Under the pieces are notes generated by a model. It searched no databases and was not told the DNA's origin. It saw only the letters and a program-made list of their open reading frames with translations. DNA of 64,000 bases from Methylobacillus arboreus (GTDB lineage Bacteria > Pseudomonadota > Gammaproteobacteria > Burkholderiales > Methylophilaceae): the NCBI RefSeq assembly GCF_020532725.1, contig NZ_JAJAVC010000003.1, forward strand, positions 62,001 to 126,000, in the 5' to 3' direction. Positions 35,664 through 45,315 of this stretch are shown here, in pieces. Position 1 is the stretch's first letter. Every line of letters starts with the position of its first letter. Position numbers and translations under genes: made by a program.

Positions 35664-36884
35664 TTGCGGTTACCTCACTCAATCAATTTAAAAAAAACAG
35701 CTCTTGCTCTGGCCATTAGTTGTAAGGTCGCAGTTGTTGATTCTGTTGCGTGGGCAGCGGAAGGGGATGTCATACGGCCTTACGCGAGTGCAACTTATTT
35801 TTATGATAGTAATTTACGTAGATTTAGCACTGAGGAACGATCCTTGGCTGCCACAGGTCGGCGTGATCGTTCAGACACTTTTATTCAAAGCCAAGTCGGT
35901 ATTATTCTCGATAAGAAAATTAGTCAACAAAATTTTTATGTTGATGTGAATGTTAATAAAACCAAATTTGATCGTGCAACAGAGCTTGATAACGATGGTA
36001 AGACCGCGACTGCAAGGTGGGATTGGCAGTTAGGTAGCAGGTTGCATGGGAAAATTGAAGGATTTCACAAAGAGGCCTTGGTGCCTTTTTCTGATTTTAG
36101 AGGTATTACGCAGAACTTAAGAACTGAAAATCGAAAAATATTTGAGTTGATTTGGAGATTCCATCCTAGTTGGCAGTTGCGCACAGGTGTGGCTGACTAC
36201 GATGTCGAGTACAGTGCTACTGAACAGCGTGCTGCGGCTTTAAATGAAACATCACAAAATGTGGGGATAGATTATCTTGCCACTGATGACGATTTGATTG
36301 GGATTGTTTATCGACATGCCCGTGGGGATAGGCCAGTAGCACAGCGGTTTGGGATTTTTCTGATTGATAATAGCTATGATCAGAATGAAATTAAAGCTCG
36401 TGTGCAATGGAAATTTAGTGGTAAGTCCCATATTGATTTTCTTGGGGGTATTGTCGAGCGAAAGCATGATGATCTATCTCAGCGCGATTTCAGAGTATGG
36501 AACTCGCGCCTTGATTATCGGTATTCGATGACAGGCAAAACTAATTTTGGCTTTAGTGCATGGCAGGATAATAATGCCCGGTCATTTGTAACTACTACTT
36601 ATACTCAGAATAGAGGTTTAAGTACGGCGGTAAATTGGCTTGCTACCAGTAAAATTTCATTACAGGGCGCATTGCGTTATGAAGAAATGGATTTCAAAGG
36701 TGATTTGCTGTTTAATCAAGAGCGCGTAGATAAAAATAAAACTGCTGCTTTGAATATGACATATAGGCCGACCCAGTCATTCTCTATAAACTCATCATTG
36801 CGTAGGGTTAAACGAGACTCCAATTTAAGTGGAGCAGAATTTACTTCTACAAGTATCTCAATCACTGGGCAATACGAATTTTAA
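35664..36884 (+). CDS. epsL: EpsL-type outer-membrane beta-barrel of polysaccharide biosynthesis
   Basis: A 406-residue exported protein. The signal peptide (LALAISCKVAVVDSVAWAAEGD) is followed by alternating strands such as RPYASATYFYDSNLRR and ends with a strand whose last residue is Phe (SISITGQYEF), all typical of outer-membrane barrels. It fits the EpsL family tied to exosortase B loci. No ATG is suitable; TTG at 35664 has GGGAAAG upstream and gives a normal signal peptide, while TTG at 35649 would be the longest form. Its role in EPS secretion is not defined. Confidence 0.75.
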   Translation: MRLPHSINLKKTALALAISCKVAVVDSVAWAAEGDVIRPYASATYFYDSNLRRFSTEERSLAATGRRDRSDTFIQSQVGIILDKKISQQNFYVDVNVNKTKFDRATELDNDGKTATARWDWQLGSRLHGKIEGFHKEALVPFSDFRGITQNLRTENRKIFELIWRFHPSWQLRTGVADYDVEYSATEQRAAALNETSQNVGIDYLATDDDLIGIVYRHARGDRPVAQRFGIFLIDNSYDQNEIKARVQWKFSGKSHIDFLGGIVERKHDDLSQRDFRVWNSRLDYRYSMTGKTNFGFSAWQDNNARSFVTTTYTQNRGLSTAVNWLATSKISLQGALRYEEMDFKGDLLFNQERVDKNKTAALNMTYRPTQSFSINSSLRRVKRDSNLSGAEFTSTSISITGQYEF

Positions 36885-36894
36885 TGGTGATTAA

Positions 36895-38280
36895 ATGACA
36901 GTTAATGATATTCCTTTAGTCGCTTTTTTTAAGCAGCTGCTTGATCCTCTTGTTATTTTGGGGACGTTGTATGGATTCACTCTCCTGTATGGCGAGCCAT
37001 TTAATGGCTATTACCTGATTTTGGCGCTATTAGCTTATTTTGTTTCATCTAATGTCTATGAGCGCCTTGATCTGTATCGCACTTGGCGCAGTGGAAAAGT
37101 CTTGGGATATATTCGAGACATCCTTTTTGGGTGGGCAATTGTGGTTGCTGTACTGTTATTCATTGGGTATGCCGCAGATCTCTCCAGCCAGTATTTAGAT
37201 GAAATGATTTATATTTGGTTTGTTTGTGTACCAGCCATTTTTATTATGGCGCATTTGGCAATTCGTAAGATTGCCTCAGACTTGCACAAAAATGGAGAGG
37301 TGCGTTCAGTTGTAATTGTGGGTGCAAATGATATTGGTGTGCGTCTTGTTAACCGTATTAACGATGATCCTTACTTATTTATGAACATTAAGGGCCTGTT
37401 TGATGACCGAGAGGTAACCCGTCATCCCAAAGGTATGCGTAATATACCTTTGCTTGGCTCAATGGGGGATATTGCCCCCTATGTGCGCGCTAACAATACC
37501 CAGATTATTTTTATCAGTTTGCCAATGTCCGCACAGCCACGAATTAGGCAGTTGTTTGAAGAGCTTCAGGATACAACGGCGTCTATATACTTTGTTCCAG
37601 ATATCTACATTTTTGACCTGGTACAAGCCCGGTTTGATGATGTGGCTGGTGTACCTGTGGTGGCAATCTGTGAAAGTCCTTTCACAGGTTTTAACAGTTT
37701 AATCAAACGGACTAGTGACATTATTCTTGCCTCACTTATCCTGTTAATGCTTTCCCCTTTTATGTTGGCGATTGCATTGGCTGTGAAACTGACATCAAAA
37801 GGCCCTATAATTTTCAAGCAGCGGCGTTACGGCTTGAATGGTGAAGAAATTATTGTTTATAAGTTTCGTTCCATGACGGTAATGGAGGATGGCGATAAGG
37901 TTGTCCAAGCGCAAAAGCGCGACCAGCGGTTAACCCCTATTGGCGGGTTTTTGCGGAAGAACTCGCTTGATGAGTTGCCCCAATTTATCAATGTGCTACA
38001 AGGGCAAATGAGTATAGTTGGACCACGTCCACATGCCATTGCTCATAATGAGCAATATAGAAAGCTGATTCGGGGCTATATGTTGCGACATAAGGTTAAG
38101 CCTGGAATTACTGGGTGGGCTCAAGTAAATGGCTTACGTGGTGAAACGGAAACATTGGACAAGATGGAAGCTCGTATTGAATACGATCTAGATTACCTTC
38201 GACATTGGTCATTAGCATTTGACTTTTGGATTATCGTCAGGACGGTTTTGGTTGTATTTAAAAAAGACAACGCTTATTAA
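36895..38280 (+). CDS. epsB: Undecaprenyl-phosphate sugar phosphotransferase (priming glycosyltransferase)
   Basis: A 461-residue membrane enzyme that starts the EPS repeat by moving a sugar-1-phosphate to undecaprenyl phosphate. Four N-terminal helices and a Rossmann-like region (SVVIVGANDIGVRLV, about residues 137-151) precede the catalytic half with KRTSDIILASLILL (about 273-286), the KFRSM motif (about 322-326), SLDELPQF and the KPGITGWAQVNGLRG stretch. This is the WcaJ/EpsB type, most likely using UDP-glucose. The ATG is 10 bases after the epsL stop. Confidence 0.92.
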   Translation: MTVNDIPLVAFFKQLLDPLVILGTLYGFTLLYGEPFNGYYLILALLAYFVSSNVYERLDLYRTWRSGKVLGYIRDILFGWAIVVAVLLFIGYAADLSSQYLDEMIYIWFVCVPAIFIMAHLAIRKIASDLHKNGEVRSVVIVGANDIGVRLVNRINDDPYLFMNIKGLFDDREVTRHPKGMRNIPLLGSMGDIAPYVRANNTQIIFISLPMSAQPRIRQLFEELQDTTASIYFVPDIYIFDLVQARFDDVAGVPVVAICESPFTGFNSLIKRTSDIILASLILLMLSPFMLAIALAVKLTSKGPIIFKQRRYGLNGEEIIVYKFRSMTVMEDGDKVVQAQKRDQRLTPIGGFLRKNSLDELPQFINVLQGQMSIVGPRPHAIAHNEQYRKLIRGYMLRHKVKPGITGWAQVNGLRGETETLDKMEARIEYDLDYLRHWSLAFDFWIIVRTVLVVFKKDNAY

Positions 38281-38318
38281 TTAATGGTGGCACCACTGGA
38301 TTTTGAGGAGATTGTACG

Positions 38319-39290
38319 TTGAAGACACAACGCGGGAATGCAATGAATAAGTGGCCAAAACTTAGTGCAGGTGCATTAGTGTGCGCCATCATTAGTGTTG
38401 GTTTGGCAGGCTGTGGTGATAAGGGGCGAGAAGCTAAAGCTAGTCAGTCACTTGTCAGTGTAAACGGTAAAGAGATTACGGTTCATCAACTCAATGAGGA
38501 GTTGGCGCGCGCGAATATTCAAGCGGCGCAAAAAGATGCAGCATCAAAGCAAATTCTTAATGCACTTATCGATAGGCAATTACTTGAGCAGGCTGCACTC
38601 AAGGCTAAGGTTGATCGCGATCCTAATGTGATGCAAGCCATTGAGAGAGCTAAATCGCAAATTGTTGCTCAGGCTTATTTGCAAGCTAAGGTCGCAAGTG
38701 TCACTAAACCTGGAAATAGTGAGGTTGAGTCCTTCTACAAAGACAATCCTGCGTTGTTCGCGGAGCGTAAGTTAGTTGAAATGGAGCAATTGTTAATAGA
38801 TTCACGTTATATCAGTGATGAATTTAAAGCTGCGCTTGGTGGGTTCAAAACCTTGCAGGAAGTGGCAGCTTGGCTGGATACGAAAGGTATCCAGTATGAT
38901 CGCGGTGAGGTGGCTCGTAGCATTGCGGAATTACCCCCGCAAATTTCTGAAAGATTAAATGATGCTAGAAAAGGTCAGCTTTTTGTAATTGGCATGGGGC
39001 CAAGAACAATGTTGGTTTTGATGGATAGTGTGAAGGATAGTCCAGTATCGCTTGCTGATGCAACACCGCAAATTGAGCAGACATTGCTGAATAAAAAACG
39101 AAAAGAAGTTGGAGAGGCAGAAATCAAGCAACTGCGAGAGCAAGCAAAGATTGAGTATTTAAGTCCAAAGGTTGTGGATGATTCAAGTAATCAAAAATCC
39201 GGTACTGATAACAGTAAGAATGCTTCTGCCTCGGAGAAAGTACCTGAAAAAAATGATGACATTGCAAGCGGCGTCAAGGGTCTGAAGTAA
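38319..39290 (+). CDS. epsD: EpsD-type peptidyl-prolyl isomerase-like lipoprotein
   Basis: A 323-residue envelope protein with lipobox LAGC (Cys at about residue 36) and a SurA/PpiC-like chaperone region (VNGKEITVHQLNEEL, then a helical ILNALIDRQLLEQAA block and a degenerate parvulin domain). It matches the EpsD family of EPS loci. The tail is polar and low-complexity. A TTG at 38319 with GAGGAG eight bases upstream is the likely start; an ATG at 38343 would still keep the lipobox. Presumed to help fold secretion components. Confidence 0.8.
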   Translation: MKTQRGNAMNKWPKLSAGALVCAIISVGLAGCGDKGREAKASQSLVSVNGKEITVHQLNEELARANIQAAQKDAASKQILNALIDRQLLEQAALKAKVDRDPNVMQAIERAKSQIVAQAYLQAKVASVTKPGNSEVESFYKDNPALFAERKLVEMEQLLIDSRYISDEFKAALGGFKTLQEVAAWLDTKGIQYDRGEVARSIAELPPQISERLNDARKGQLFVIGMGPRTMLVLMDSVKDSPVSLADATPQIEQTLLNKKRKEVGEAEIKQLREQAKIEYLSPKVVDDSSNQKSGTDNSKNASASEKVPEKNDDIASGVKGLK

Positions 39291-39328
39291 GCAACAAAAT
39301 TTCAACGTTTAATTATGGCTGAACTATT

Positions 39329-40126
39329 ATGAATAAATTATATAAAAGCTTTTTTTCTCTAGTTCTAACATTCTTGTTTTTATCTTCTGTTTCTTTTGCG
39401 GCCGATGATGTATTGCTGGGCCCGGGAGATATTTTGAAGGTGTCGGTATTTGAGCAACCAGATCTTTCTCTTGAAGTAAGGGTGAGTGATTCAGGCACAA
39501 TTACTTATCCGCTGATTGGGGCTGTGCATGTGGGCGGTGGAACGCCGGCTGAGGCAGAAAAGAAAATTGCAAATATGTTGGAGACAGGAGGCTATCTCAA
39601 AAATCCTCATGTCAGCATCATTGTTGCACAGTTGCAAAGCCTTCAGGCTTCGGTACTTGGTCAAGTTGGTCGCCCTGGCCGCTATCCCCTAGATAGTGCA
39701 CGGACACTGGCAGATGTATTGGCATTGGCGGGTGGCATTGCTCCAGATGGTGCCGACATCATTACGATTGTTCAGAAAGTCAATGACAAGACCACACGTA
39801 CCACTATCGACATCGCCGATATGATGCGTAGTGGAAATCTGGACAACAACATCGAGATCAAGGGCGGCGATATTGTTTACGTTGAACGTTCACCGAAGTT
39901 TTATATCTATGGTGAGGTGCAACGTCCTGGTCAGTATCGCCTAGAACATAACATGACCGTTCTGCAAGCTTTGTCAGTAGGTGGTGGTCTCACCATGCGC
40001 GGAACAGAAAAGGGTGTTGTTTTGAAGAGGCAAAATGAGAGTGGTTCTATCGAAGTCATTAAGGCAAAGCATGATGACCTGATTCAACAAAATGATGTTG
40101 TTTACATCAAGGAAAGCTTCTTCTAA
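39329..40126 (+). CDS. epsE: Polysaccharide export outer-membrane protein (Wza family)
   Basis: A 265-residue exported protein of the polysaccharide export family. After a signal peptide ending at SVSFAADD it shows the Poly_export domain (LGPGDILKVSVFEQPDLSLEV, about residues 29-49) and SLBB-type repeats (VLGQVGRPGRYPL and YIYGEVQRPGQYRL). It would form the outer-membrane channel for the EPS. It lacks a clear lipobox, unlike E. coli Wza. It stands before epsF and epsG in the expected order. Confidence 0.92.
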   Translation: MNKLYKSFFSLVLTFLFLSSVSFAADDVLLGPGDILKVSVFEQPDLSLEVRVSDSGTITYPLIGAVHVGGGTPAEAEKKIANMLETGGYLKNPHVSIIVAQLQSLQASVLGQVGRPGRYPLDSARTLADVLALAGGIAPDGADIITIVQKVNDKTTRTTIDIADMMRSGNLDNNIEIKGGDIVYVERSPKFYIYGEVQRPGQYRLEHNMTVLQALSVGGGLTMRGTEKGVVLKRQNESGSIEVIKAKHDDLIQQNDVVYIKESFF

Positions 40127-40167
40127 AAGTTTAAATGTGCAAATAATCATGACGAAAAGGTAACACG

Positions 40168-41577
40168 ATGAGCTTGTCCCAGTTTCTTCATATTCTCAAA
40201 GCTCGATACAAAATTATTTTGTTGACGATGCTTGTAATTGTCGTTGCCACGTTGGGCATCAGTTTGGTGTTGTCTAAAACATATAAGGCGACCAACACGG
40301 TAATTATTAATTACAAAGGGGTTGATCCGGTAACTGGTCTTGCATCGCCAGCCCAATTGTTGCCGGGATATATGGCCACCCAAGTCGATATTATCTCCAG
40401 TAAACACGTTGCACTTAAAGTGATTGATCAACTTAAATTGGCTGATAGTGAAGGTGTTAAAGCTAGTTTTGAAGAAGACGGCGGGGAGGGGGATATCAAC
40501 AACTGGCTAGCCAAATTACTGCTGAAGAATCTAGATGTCAGCCCATCTAGAACAAGTAGTACCATTGATATCAATTTTAAAGGCTCCAATCCTCAGTTTG
40601 CTGCAGTCATGGCAAATGCTTTTGCTGCAGAATACATTCGTACCAATATTCAATTAAAAGTGGAGCCATCACGTCAGGCTTCTGAGTATTTTACTCAGCA
40701 GGTTAGAGGCCTTAAAGATGACTTGAATAATGCCCAACTTCGTCTTTCACAATACCAGCAAGAGAAAGGTATTATCAGTGTAGATGAGCGTCTTGATGTA
40801 GAGCGCGCGAGGCTTAATGAATTATCTTCGCAACTCGTTATTGCTCAGGCACAAACTATGGAAGCACAATCTCGGCAAAGGAATTCTTCAGGGAGTAATG
40901 CATTTGACTCTCCTGATATTGCAGCTAATCCCCTTATTCAGGGTCTGAAAACTGATATAGCGCGAGCAGAATCCAGGTTTGCCGATGTCAGTCAAAAAGT
41001 TGATCGGAATCATCCTTCATATTTAGGAGCCAAGGCAGAAATTGACAACCTTAAGCAGGAGTTAAATAAGCAAATCCAGGCAGCATCGGTAAATGTAGCC
41101 AGCAATTATCGTATCTTGAAACAGCGTGAAGATGAAATTCGTGCTGCCTTGAATAATCAGCGTGCAAAAGTCTTGGAGCTCAATAAAGATAGAGATGCAT
41201 TGACTGTGCTGACGCGTGAAGTTGAAAACGCTCAGAATGCATACCAACTTATTACACAGAGATATACACAAACTAATGTTGAAGGACACTCCAACCAGTC
41301 AGATATTTCTGTTCTTAACCCAGCGACACCGCCTGTGGAGCCTGACTCTCCAAAGTTACTTCTTAATACTGTGATTGCTATTTTTTTAGGAGGCCTGCTT
41401 GGATTAGGTCTGGGCATACTGGTAGAAGTCCTCGATAGAAGGGTTCGTTCGGCAGAGGATTTAAGAGTACTTTTGGATGCGCCTGTGCTTGGTGTGTTTC
41501 CTAAAGATGGCTCAAAGCAAAAATTTGCGCGCTCACTTGGCAATAAGTCATCGCAACTGAGAATATCGAAAGTTTAA
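40168..41577 (+). CDS. epsF: Chain-length determinant protein EpsF (Wzz/Wzc-like)
   Basis: A 469-residue inner-membrane protein with two helices (about residues 17-37 and 400-422) flanking a periplasmic coiled-coil of about 200 residues (from LKDDLNNAQLRLSQYQQEKG to NQRAKVLELNKDRDAL). The Wzz domain at the start and the GNVR-like region before the second helix (PPVEPDSPKLLLN) are visible. The kinase domain is a separate gene, epsG. It sets polymer length and links synthesis to export. Confidence 0.92.
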   Translation: MSLSQFLHILKARYKIILLTMLVIVVATLGISLVLSKTYKATNTVIINYKGVDPVTGLASPAQLLPGYMATQVDIISSKHVALKVIDQLKLADSEGVKASFEEDGGEGDINNWLAKLLLKNLDVSPSRTSSTIDINFKGSNPQFAAVMANAFAAEYIRTNIQLKVEPSRQASEYFTQQVRGLKDDLNNAQLRLSQYQQEKGIISVDERLDVERARLNELSSQLVIAQAQTMEAQSRQRNSSGSNAFDSPDIAANPLIQGLKTDIARAESRFADVSQKVDRNHPSYLGAKAEIDNLKQELNKQIQAASVNVASNYRILKQREDEIRAALNNQRAKVLELNKDRDALTVLTREVENAQNAYQLITQRYTQTNVEGHSNQSDISVLNPATPPVEPDSPKLLLNTVIAIFLGGLLGLGLGILVEVLDRRVRSAEDLRVLLDAPVLGVFPKDGSKQKFARSLGNKSSQLRISKV

Positions 41578-41579
41578 TT

Positions 41580-42470
41580 ATGAGTTCGACACAACATTCA
41601 GTAGCTTCAACAGATAAGCAATTAGCTGTGGATCCATTCTCCGAGTTTAATATCGGTAGCCTACTACTACGCATGGGCAAAATTAGCCCTGAAGATGCAG
41701 AAAAAATAATGAAGCTGCATAAAGATCAAGGCATGCGCTTTGGTGAGGCTGCAAAAAGCTTGGGCTTGATTACAGAAGGCGATATCCAGCAAGTTTTGGC
41801 TAGGCAGTTCGACTATCCATACCTGATTCAGGAAAGTAATAGCAAGCACGCAAAAGAGCTTGTTTCCGCATACCAGCCATTTAGCAAAAAGTCCGAAGTG
41901 TTTCGTGCGGTGAGAAGTCAGTTAATGCTTCATTGGTTTTCTCCCGAACGTAAAGCTTTGAGCTTTTCCTCCATGAATGCTGGGGAAGGTGTCAGCTACT
42001 TTGTGTCAAATCTGGCCATTGTTTTTGCACAGCTAGGTGAAAATACACTCTTGATCGATGCTAATCTGCGTTCGCCACGTCAGCATGACATTTTTGAGCT
42101 GGAAGAAAGAAAAGGTCTTTCAGACATTTTGGCTGGCCGGGCCGGACAAGAGGTCATTTCTAAGGTGGGTGTATTTGAAAGCCTATCCGTATTGCCTGCC
42201 GGTACATTGCCACCAAATCCACAAGAGCTTGTTTCCAGGCCTTCATTCAGAAAGCTGATTTACGATTTATCCAATCAGTATGATGTGATTCTGCTGGATA
42301 CTCCGGCCTTCTCTTATGGCGCAGATGTCCAAGCCATCTCCACTGCAACCAATGGTCTGGTCATGGTTATCAAAAACCATGAGGCCAGAATGAACGATAT
42401 TTCCGCAGCGGCAGAAAGCCTGGCAAATAATGGGACCCACATTGTCGGATCTGTGCTTGTAGAGTTTTAA
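41580..42470 (+). CDS. epsG: EpsG-type BY-kinase-like protein with altered P-loop
   Basis: A 296-residue cytosolic partner of EpsF. The N-terminal part (about residues 27-82) looks like the GspE/MshE N-terminal domain, as usual in EpsG. The ATPase half has Walker A' as LLIDANLRSP (about 157-166) and Walker B as VILLDTPAF (about 235-243). The P-loop reads NAGEGVSYFVSN: the Lys that binds phosphate (Arg in some EpsG) is Val at 138. No tyrosine-rich tail is present (ends GSVLVEF). It may therefore be catalytically weak or a regulatory pseudo-kinase. Confidence 0.85.
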   Translation: MSSTQHSVASTDKQLAVDPFSEFNIGSLLLRMGKISPEDAEKIMKLHKDQGMRFGEAAKSLGLITEGDIQQVLARQFDYPYLIQESNSKHAKELVSAYQPFSKKSEVFRAVRSQLMLHWFSPERKALSFSSMNAGEGVSYFVSNLAIVFAQLGENTLLIDANLRSPRQHDIFELEERKGLSDILAGRAGQEVISKVGVFESLSVLPAGTLPPNPQELVSRPSFRKLIYDLSNQYDVILLDTPAFSYGADVQAISTATNGLVMVIKNHEARMNDISAAAESLANNGTHIVGSVLVEF

Positions 42471-43358
42471 ATGTTCAAAAATACTAGCTTAGTAGATGGA
42501 CTGAAAGCGCATTGGTTGTTGTGGGTGGGCATACTGGTTCTGTATGTCCCTACCTTCATAAATCTTGTGACTACAGTATGGACCAGTGAAGATCAGGCCC
42601 ATGGCCCGCTGATATTATTGGTGGTCGGCTATCTGGTCTGGACGCAAAAAGAGTTTATTTTCAGCAAAGAAAGCAGAAAGACCTCTCCTGTCCTTGGCTG
42701 GTTGCTTATTGCCATCGGCTTATGTGCCTATATCCTAGGGCGTTCTCAAGATATCGTCATTCTGGATCTGGGGTCGCAGATTCCCATTATTATCGGGCTG
42801 TTACTCATCTACTTTGGCTATAAAGGGGTCAGGACGTTCTGGTTTCCGATATTCTTCCTTATCTTCATGATCCCCTTGCCAGGGGTATTGGTGGATGCAG
42901 TGACACTGCCCATGAAAATAGCCGTGTCCTATGTTGCTGAGGATATTCTGTATTTCTTTAATTATCCTATCTCGAGAACGGGTGTCATATTGCAGATTGG
43001 CCAGTATCAACTACTGGTTGCGGATGCTTGTGCCGGTTTGCATACGCTGATTTCCCTCGAGGCCCTGGGCTTGCTCTACTTGAATATCGTCAAGCATGAT
43101 TCATTGTTGAGAAATATAGCTCTCGCTACCTTGATTATCCCGATTTCATTTACTGCGAATGTCATCCGCGTCATTGTACTGACGCTGGTTACCTACTATT
43201 TTGGCGATGCGGTCGGGCAAGGTTTTGTCCATGGTTTTGCCGGGATATTGCTGTTCGTAGTGGCGTTGACCTTGATTATTTCTGTTGACTCTTTGTTGCA
43301 GTTTTTTGTAGCACGACGCATTAAGAATAAGCATGGTGCTGATTTACAAAGAGGATAA
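42471..43358 (+). CDS. epsH: Exosortase B
   Basis: A 295-residue inner-membrane transpeptidase-like enzyme with about eight helices. The catalytic triad expected for exosortases is present: Cys187 in ADACAGLHTL, Arg233 in ANVIRVIVL and His254 in FVHGFAGIL. The position between epsG and epsI matches XrtB (EpsH) loci. It is thought to cut PEP-CTERM proteins near the PEP motif and attach them to the envelope. The ATG follows the epsG stop directly. Confidence 0.93.
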   Translation: MFKNTSLVDGLKAHWLLWVGILVLYVPTFINLVTTVWTSEDQAHGPLILLVVGYLVWTQKEFIFSKESRKTSPVLGWLLIAIGLCAYILGRSQDIVILDLGSQIPIIIGLLLIYFGYKGVRTFWFPIFFLIFMIPLPGVLVDAVTLPMKIAVSYVAEDILYFFNYPISRTGVILQIGQYQLLVADACAGLHTLISLEALGLLYLNIVKHDSLLRNIALATLIIPISFTANVIRVIVLTLVTYYFGDAVGQGFVHGFAGILLFVVALTLIISVDSLLQFFVARRIKNKHGADLQRG

Positions 43359-43359
43359 G

Positions 43360-44043
43360 ATGACTTTTCTAAGAAAAAATGATTTCTGGATTTTTATAGT
43401 ATTTGCTATTGCAGCTTGGGCGGGGTTTTCCTTAAAGCCTAGCAAGCACCTTGATGTCATTCCTGCCATTTCTTCTTTTGATAATATCCCGACAGAGTTT
43501 GCCGGTTGGAGTGTGGATGACACCATAGTCCCGGTGCAAGTCAGCCCTGAGGTGCAGGCCACATTGGATAGGGTCTATGAAAAGACATTATCAAAAACCT
43601 ATATCAATGCCGCTGGCCAGCGCATCATGCTGTCAATTGCCTACGGTGGGGATCAAAGTAGAGCCCTGCAGGCACACAAGCCGGAAACTTGCTACACTGC
43701 TCAGGGTTTTGTAGTTAAACCCCTGGGCAATTCATCCATTCAATACCAGAACCACAACATCTCGATCCGCAAGCTGATTGCCACGAACGGCAATCGCGTA
43801 GAGCCAATTACATACTGGATGCGTGTCGGTGAGCACACCGTATACGGCGGCCTGGGCCAGACTGTTGCCAGAATCAAATACGGCCTGAATGGTTATGTGC
43901 CAGATGGTCTGTTGTTCCGTGTTTCAAGTGTAGGTACAAATTCCGCAGAAGAATTTGCCTTGCAACAAGAGTTTGTTCAACAACTGCTCAACTCCCTCAG
44001 AGAAACAGAACGTACACAATTAATTGGTACAGTTAACTCTTAA
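43360..44043 (+). CDS. epsI: EpsI-domain protein, exosortase-associated
   Basis: A 227-residue protein with an N-terminal membrane anchor (about residues 8-22) and a periplasmic EpsI domain. The family pattern HKPETCYTAQGF (Cys about 116) is visible. In many loci EpsI is fused to or next to the exosortase, as here, and its function is unknown. The ATG at 43360 follows AGAGGATAAG; the open frame extends upstream into epsH. Confidence 0.88.
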   Translation: MTFLRKNDFWIFIVFAIAAWAGFSLKPSKHLDVIPAISSFDNIPTEFAGWSVDDTIVPVQVSPEVQATLDRVYEKTLSKTYINAAGQRIMLSIAYGGDQSRALQAHKPETCYTAQGFVVKPLGNSSIQYQNHNISIRKLIATNGNRVEPITYWMRVGEHTVYGGLGQTVARIKYGLNGYVPDGLLFRVSSVGTNSAEEFALQQEFVQQLLNSLRETERTQLIGTVNS

Positions 44044-44070
44044 TTTTTAATCAGCACAGTCTCAAATATC

Positions 44071-45315
44071 GTGCAAAAAACTGTCTTCCGAATTATTGCA
44101 GTATGGTCTGCGTCAATTGTTGCGGCTTTTATAGCACTTTTATTGCAAGTGATACTGGCCAGAAACCTGCATGCTTCCACATACGGGATTCTGGCTTCCA
44201 ATCTTTCCCTATTTGCTGTTCTGGGCGCCCTGGGCCATTTCGGCATGGGCAATTTTCTCATCCGCAACTATGTTGAGAAATCCTCAAAGCTGGAAGATCT
44301 GCTTAAATCCACTTTGACCGTTAGCCTGGTCTCCTTGGGGATCTCCCTGGTTTTTACCATCGTTTTTGCTTCGCATGGTGATGCCTTGCATTCCTATACG
44401 ATGTTGCTGATGTTTCCTGTAGCACTCTCATATGCTTATACTGAATTGGCAATTGCCAGAATGCAGATACAGGAATCGTTTTACCGGCTGGCTATATCGC
44501 AAGTCACCCCCAACCTACTGAGACTGCTTATCGTCTTGGTGTTAATCAGTTTTACAAACTCACCCTTAGTATTAGCGGCAGGGATTGGTTTGGGCTCGCT
44601 TATAGCTACATTAGTCTCACTTTACAATTTTGGGGCGTGGACGTTAGTCAGAACCCCTGAACCAAGCAGTAGTATCCCCATTCAGGAGTTGCTTATCAAG
44701 ACATGGCCTTACGGACTAAGCATGTCTATATATTTGGCATACACGCAGGGGGGGGTTGTTGTAGCAAACTACCTTGATGGCCCCATTGCTGCCGCGAATT
44801 ACTCTATTGCGATTTCATTGCTGATGGCGTGCTATCTGTTGCCGATTGCGATATTCCAAAGGGTGCAGGGTAAAAAGATCAATGATCTGGTGGCAAACAA
44901 CCCATCGAGATTGAAGCCATATTTCGTTAAGGCCATGTCGGTAGCCCTAGCATCTGGTCTGATAATTGCTTTATTATTTGCATTGCTTTCCTATTATTTA
45001 ATACTGTATATATTTGGGGAAAAATACATCAATGCATCGAGCATCCTGACCATCGTTGCATTTTCAATTCCCTTCAGATTTGCCGCCACAGCGAGTGGCA
45101 CAGCGTTGAATAGCTATGTGCAAACACGGTTCAGGGTGATTGTGCAATTTATTGTCCTAGTGCTTTTTCTGTCAACGACGTTCTATTTTGCACCAGTAGT
45201 CGACCTATCAACGTTTATGGCCAAGCTTTTGGTGGCTGGTGAAATATTGATTGCGCTTGCTTATACTTCCTATCTTCTTATCTTTATTAAAAAAATTAAT
45301 GTGAAAGTTAACTAA
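44071..45315 (+). CDS. Polysaccharide flippase (Wzx/MATE-like)
   Basis: A 414-residue membrane protein with about twelve helices, typical of the polysaccharide transporter branch of the MOP superfamily (ASTYGILASNLSLFAVLGALGHFGMGNF near residues 30-56). It would move lipid-linked repeats to the periplasm. The start is GTG at 44071 without a good ribosome site. Its stop overlaps the next ATG by one base. No specific substrate can be read. Confidence 0.85.
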   Translation: MQKTVFRIIAVWSASIVAAFIALLLQVILARNLHASTYGILASNLSLFAVLGALGHFGMGNFLIRNYVEKSSKLEDLLKSTLTVSLVSLGISLVFTIVFASHGDALHSYTMLLMFPVALSYAYTELAIARMQIQESFYRLAISQVTPNLLRLLIVLVLISFTNSPLVLAAGIGLGSLIATLVSLYNFGAWTLVRTPEPSSSIPIQELLIKTWPYGLSMSIYLAYTQGGVVVANYLDGPIAAANYSIAISLLMACYLLPIAIFQRVQGKKINDLVANNPSRLKPYFVKAMSVALASGLIIALLFALLSYYLILYIFGEKYINASSILTIVAFSIPFRFAATASGTALNSYVQTRFRVIVQFIVLVLFLSTTFYFAPVVDLSTFMAKLLVAGEILIALAYTSYLLIFIKKINVKVN

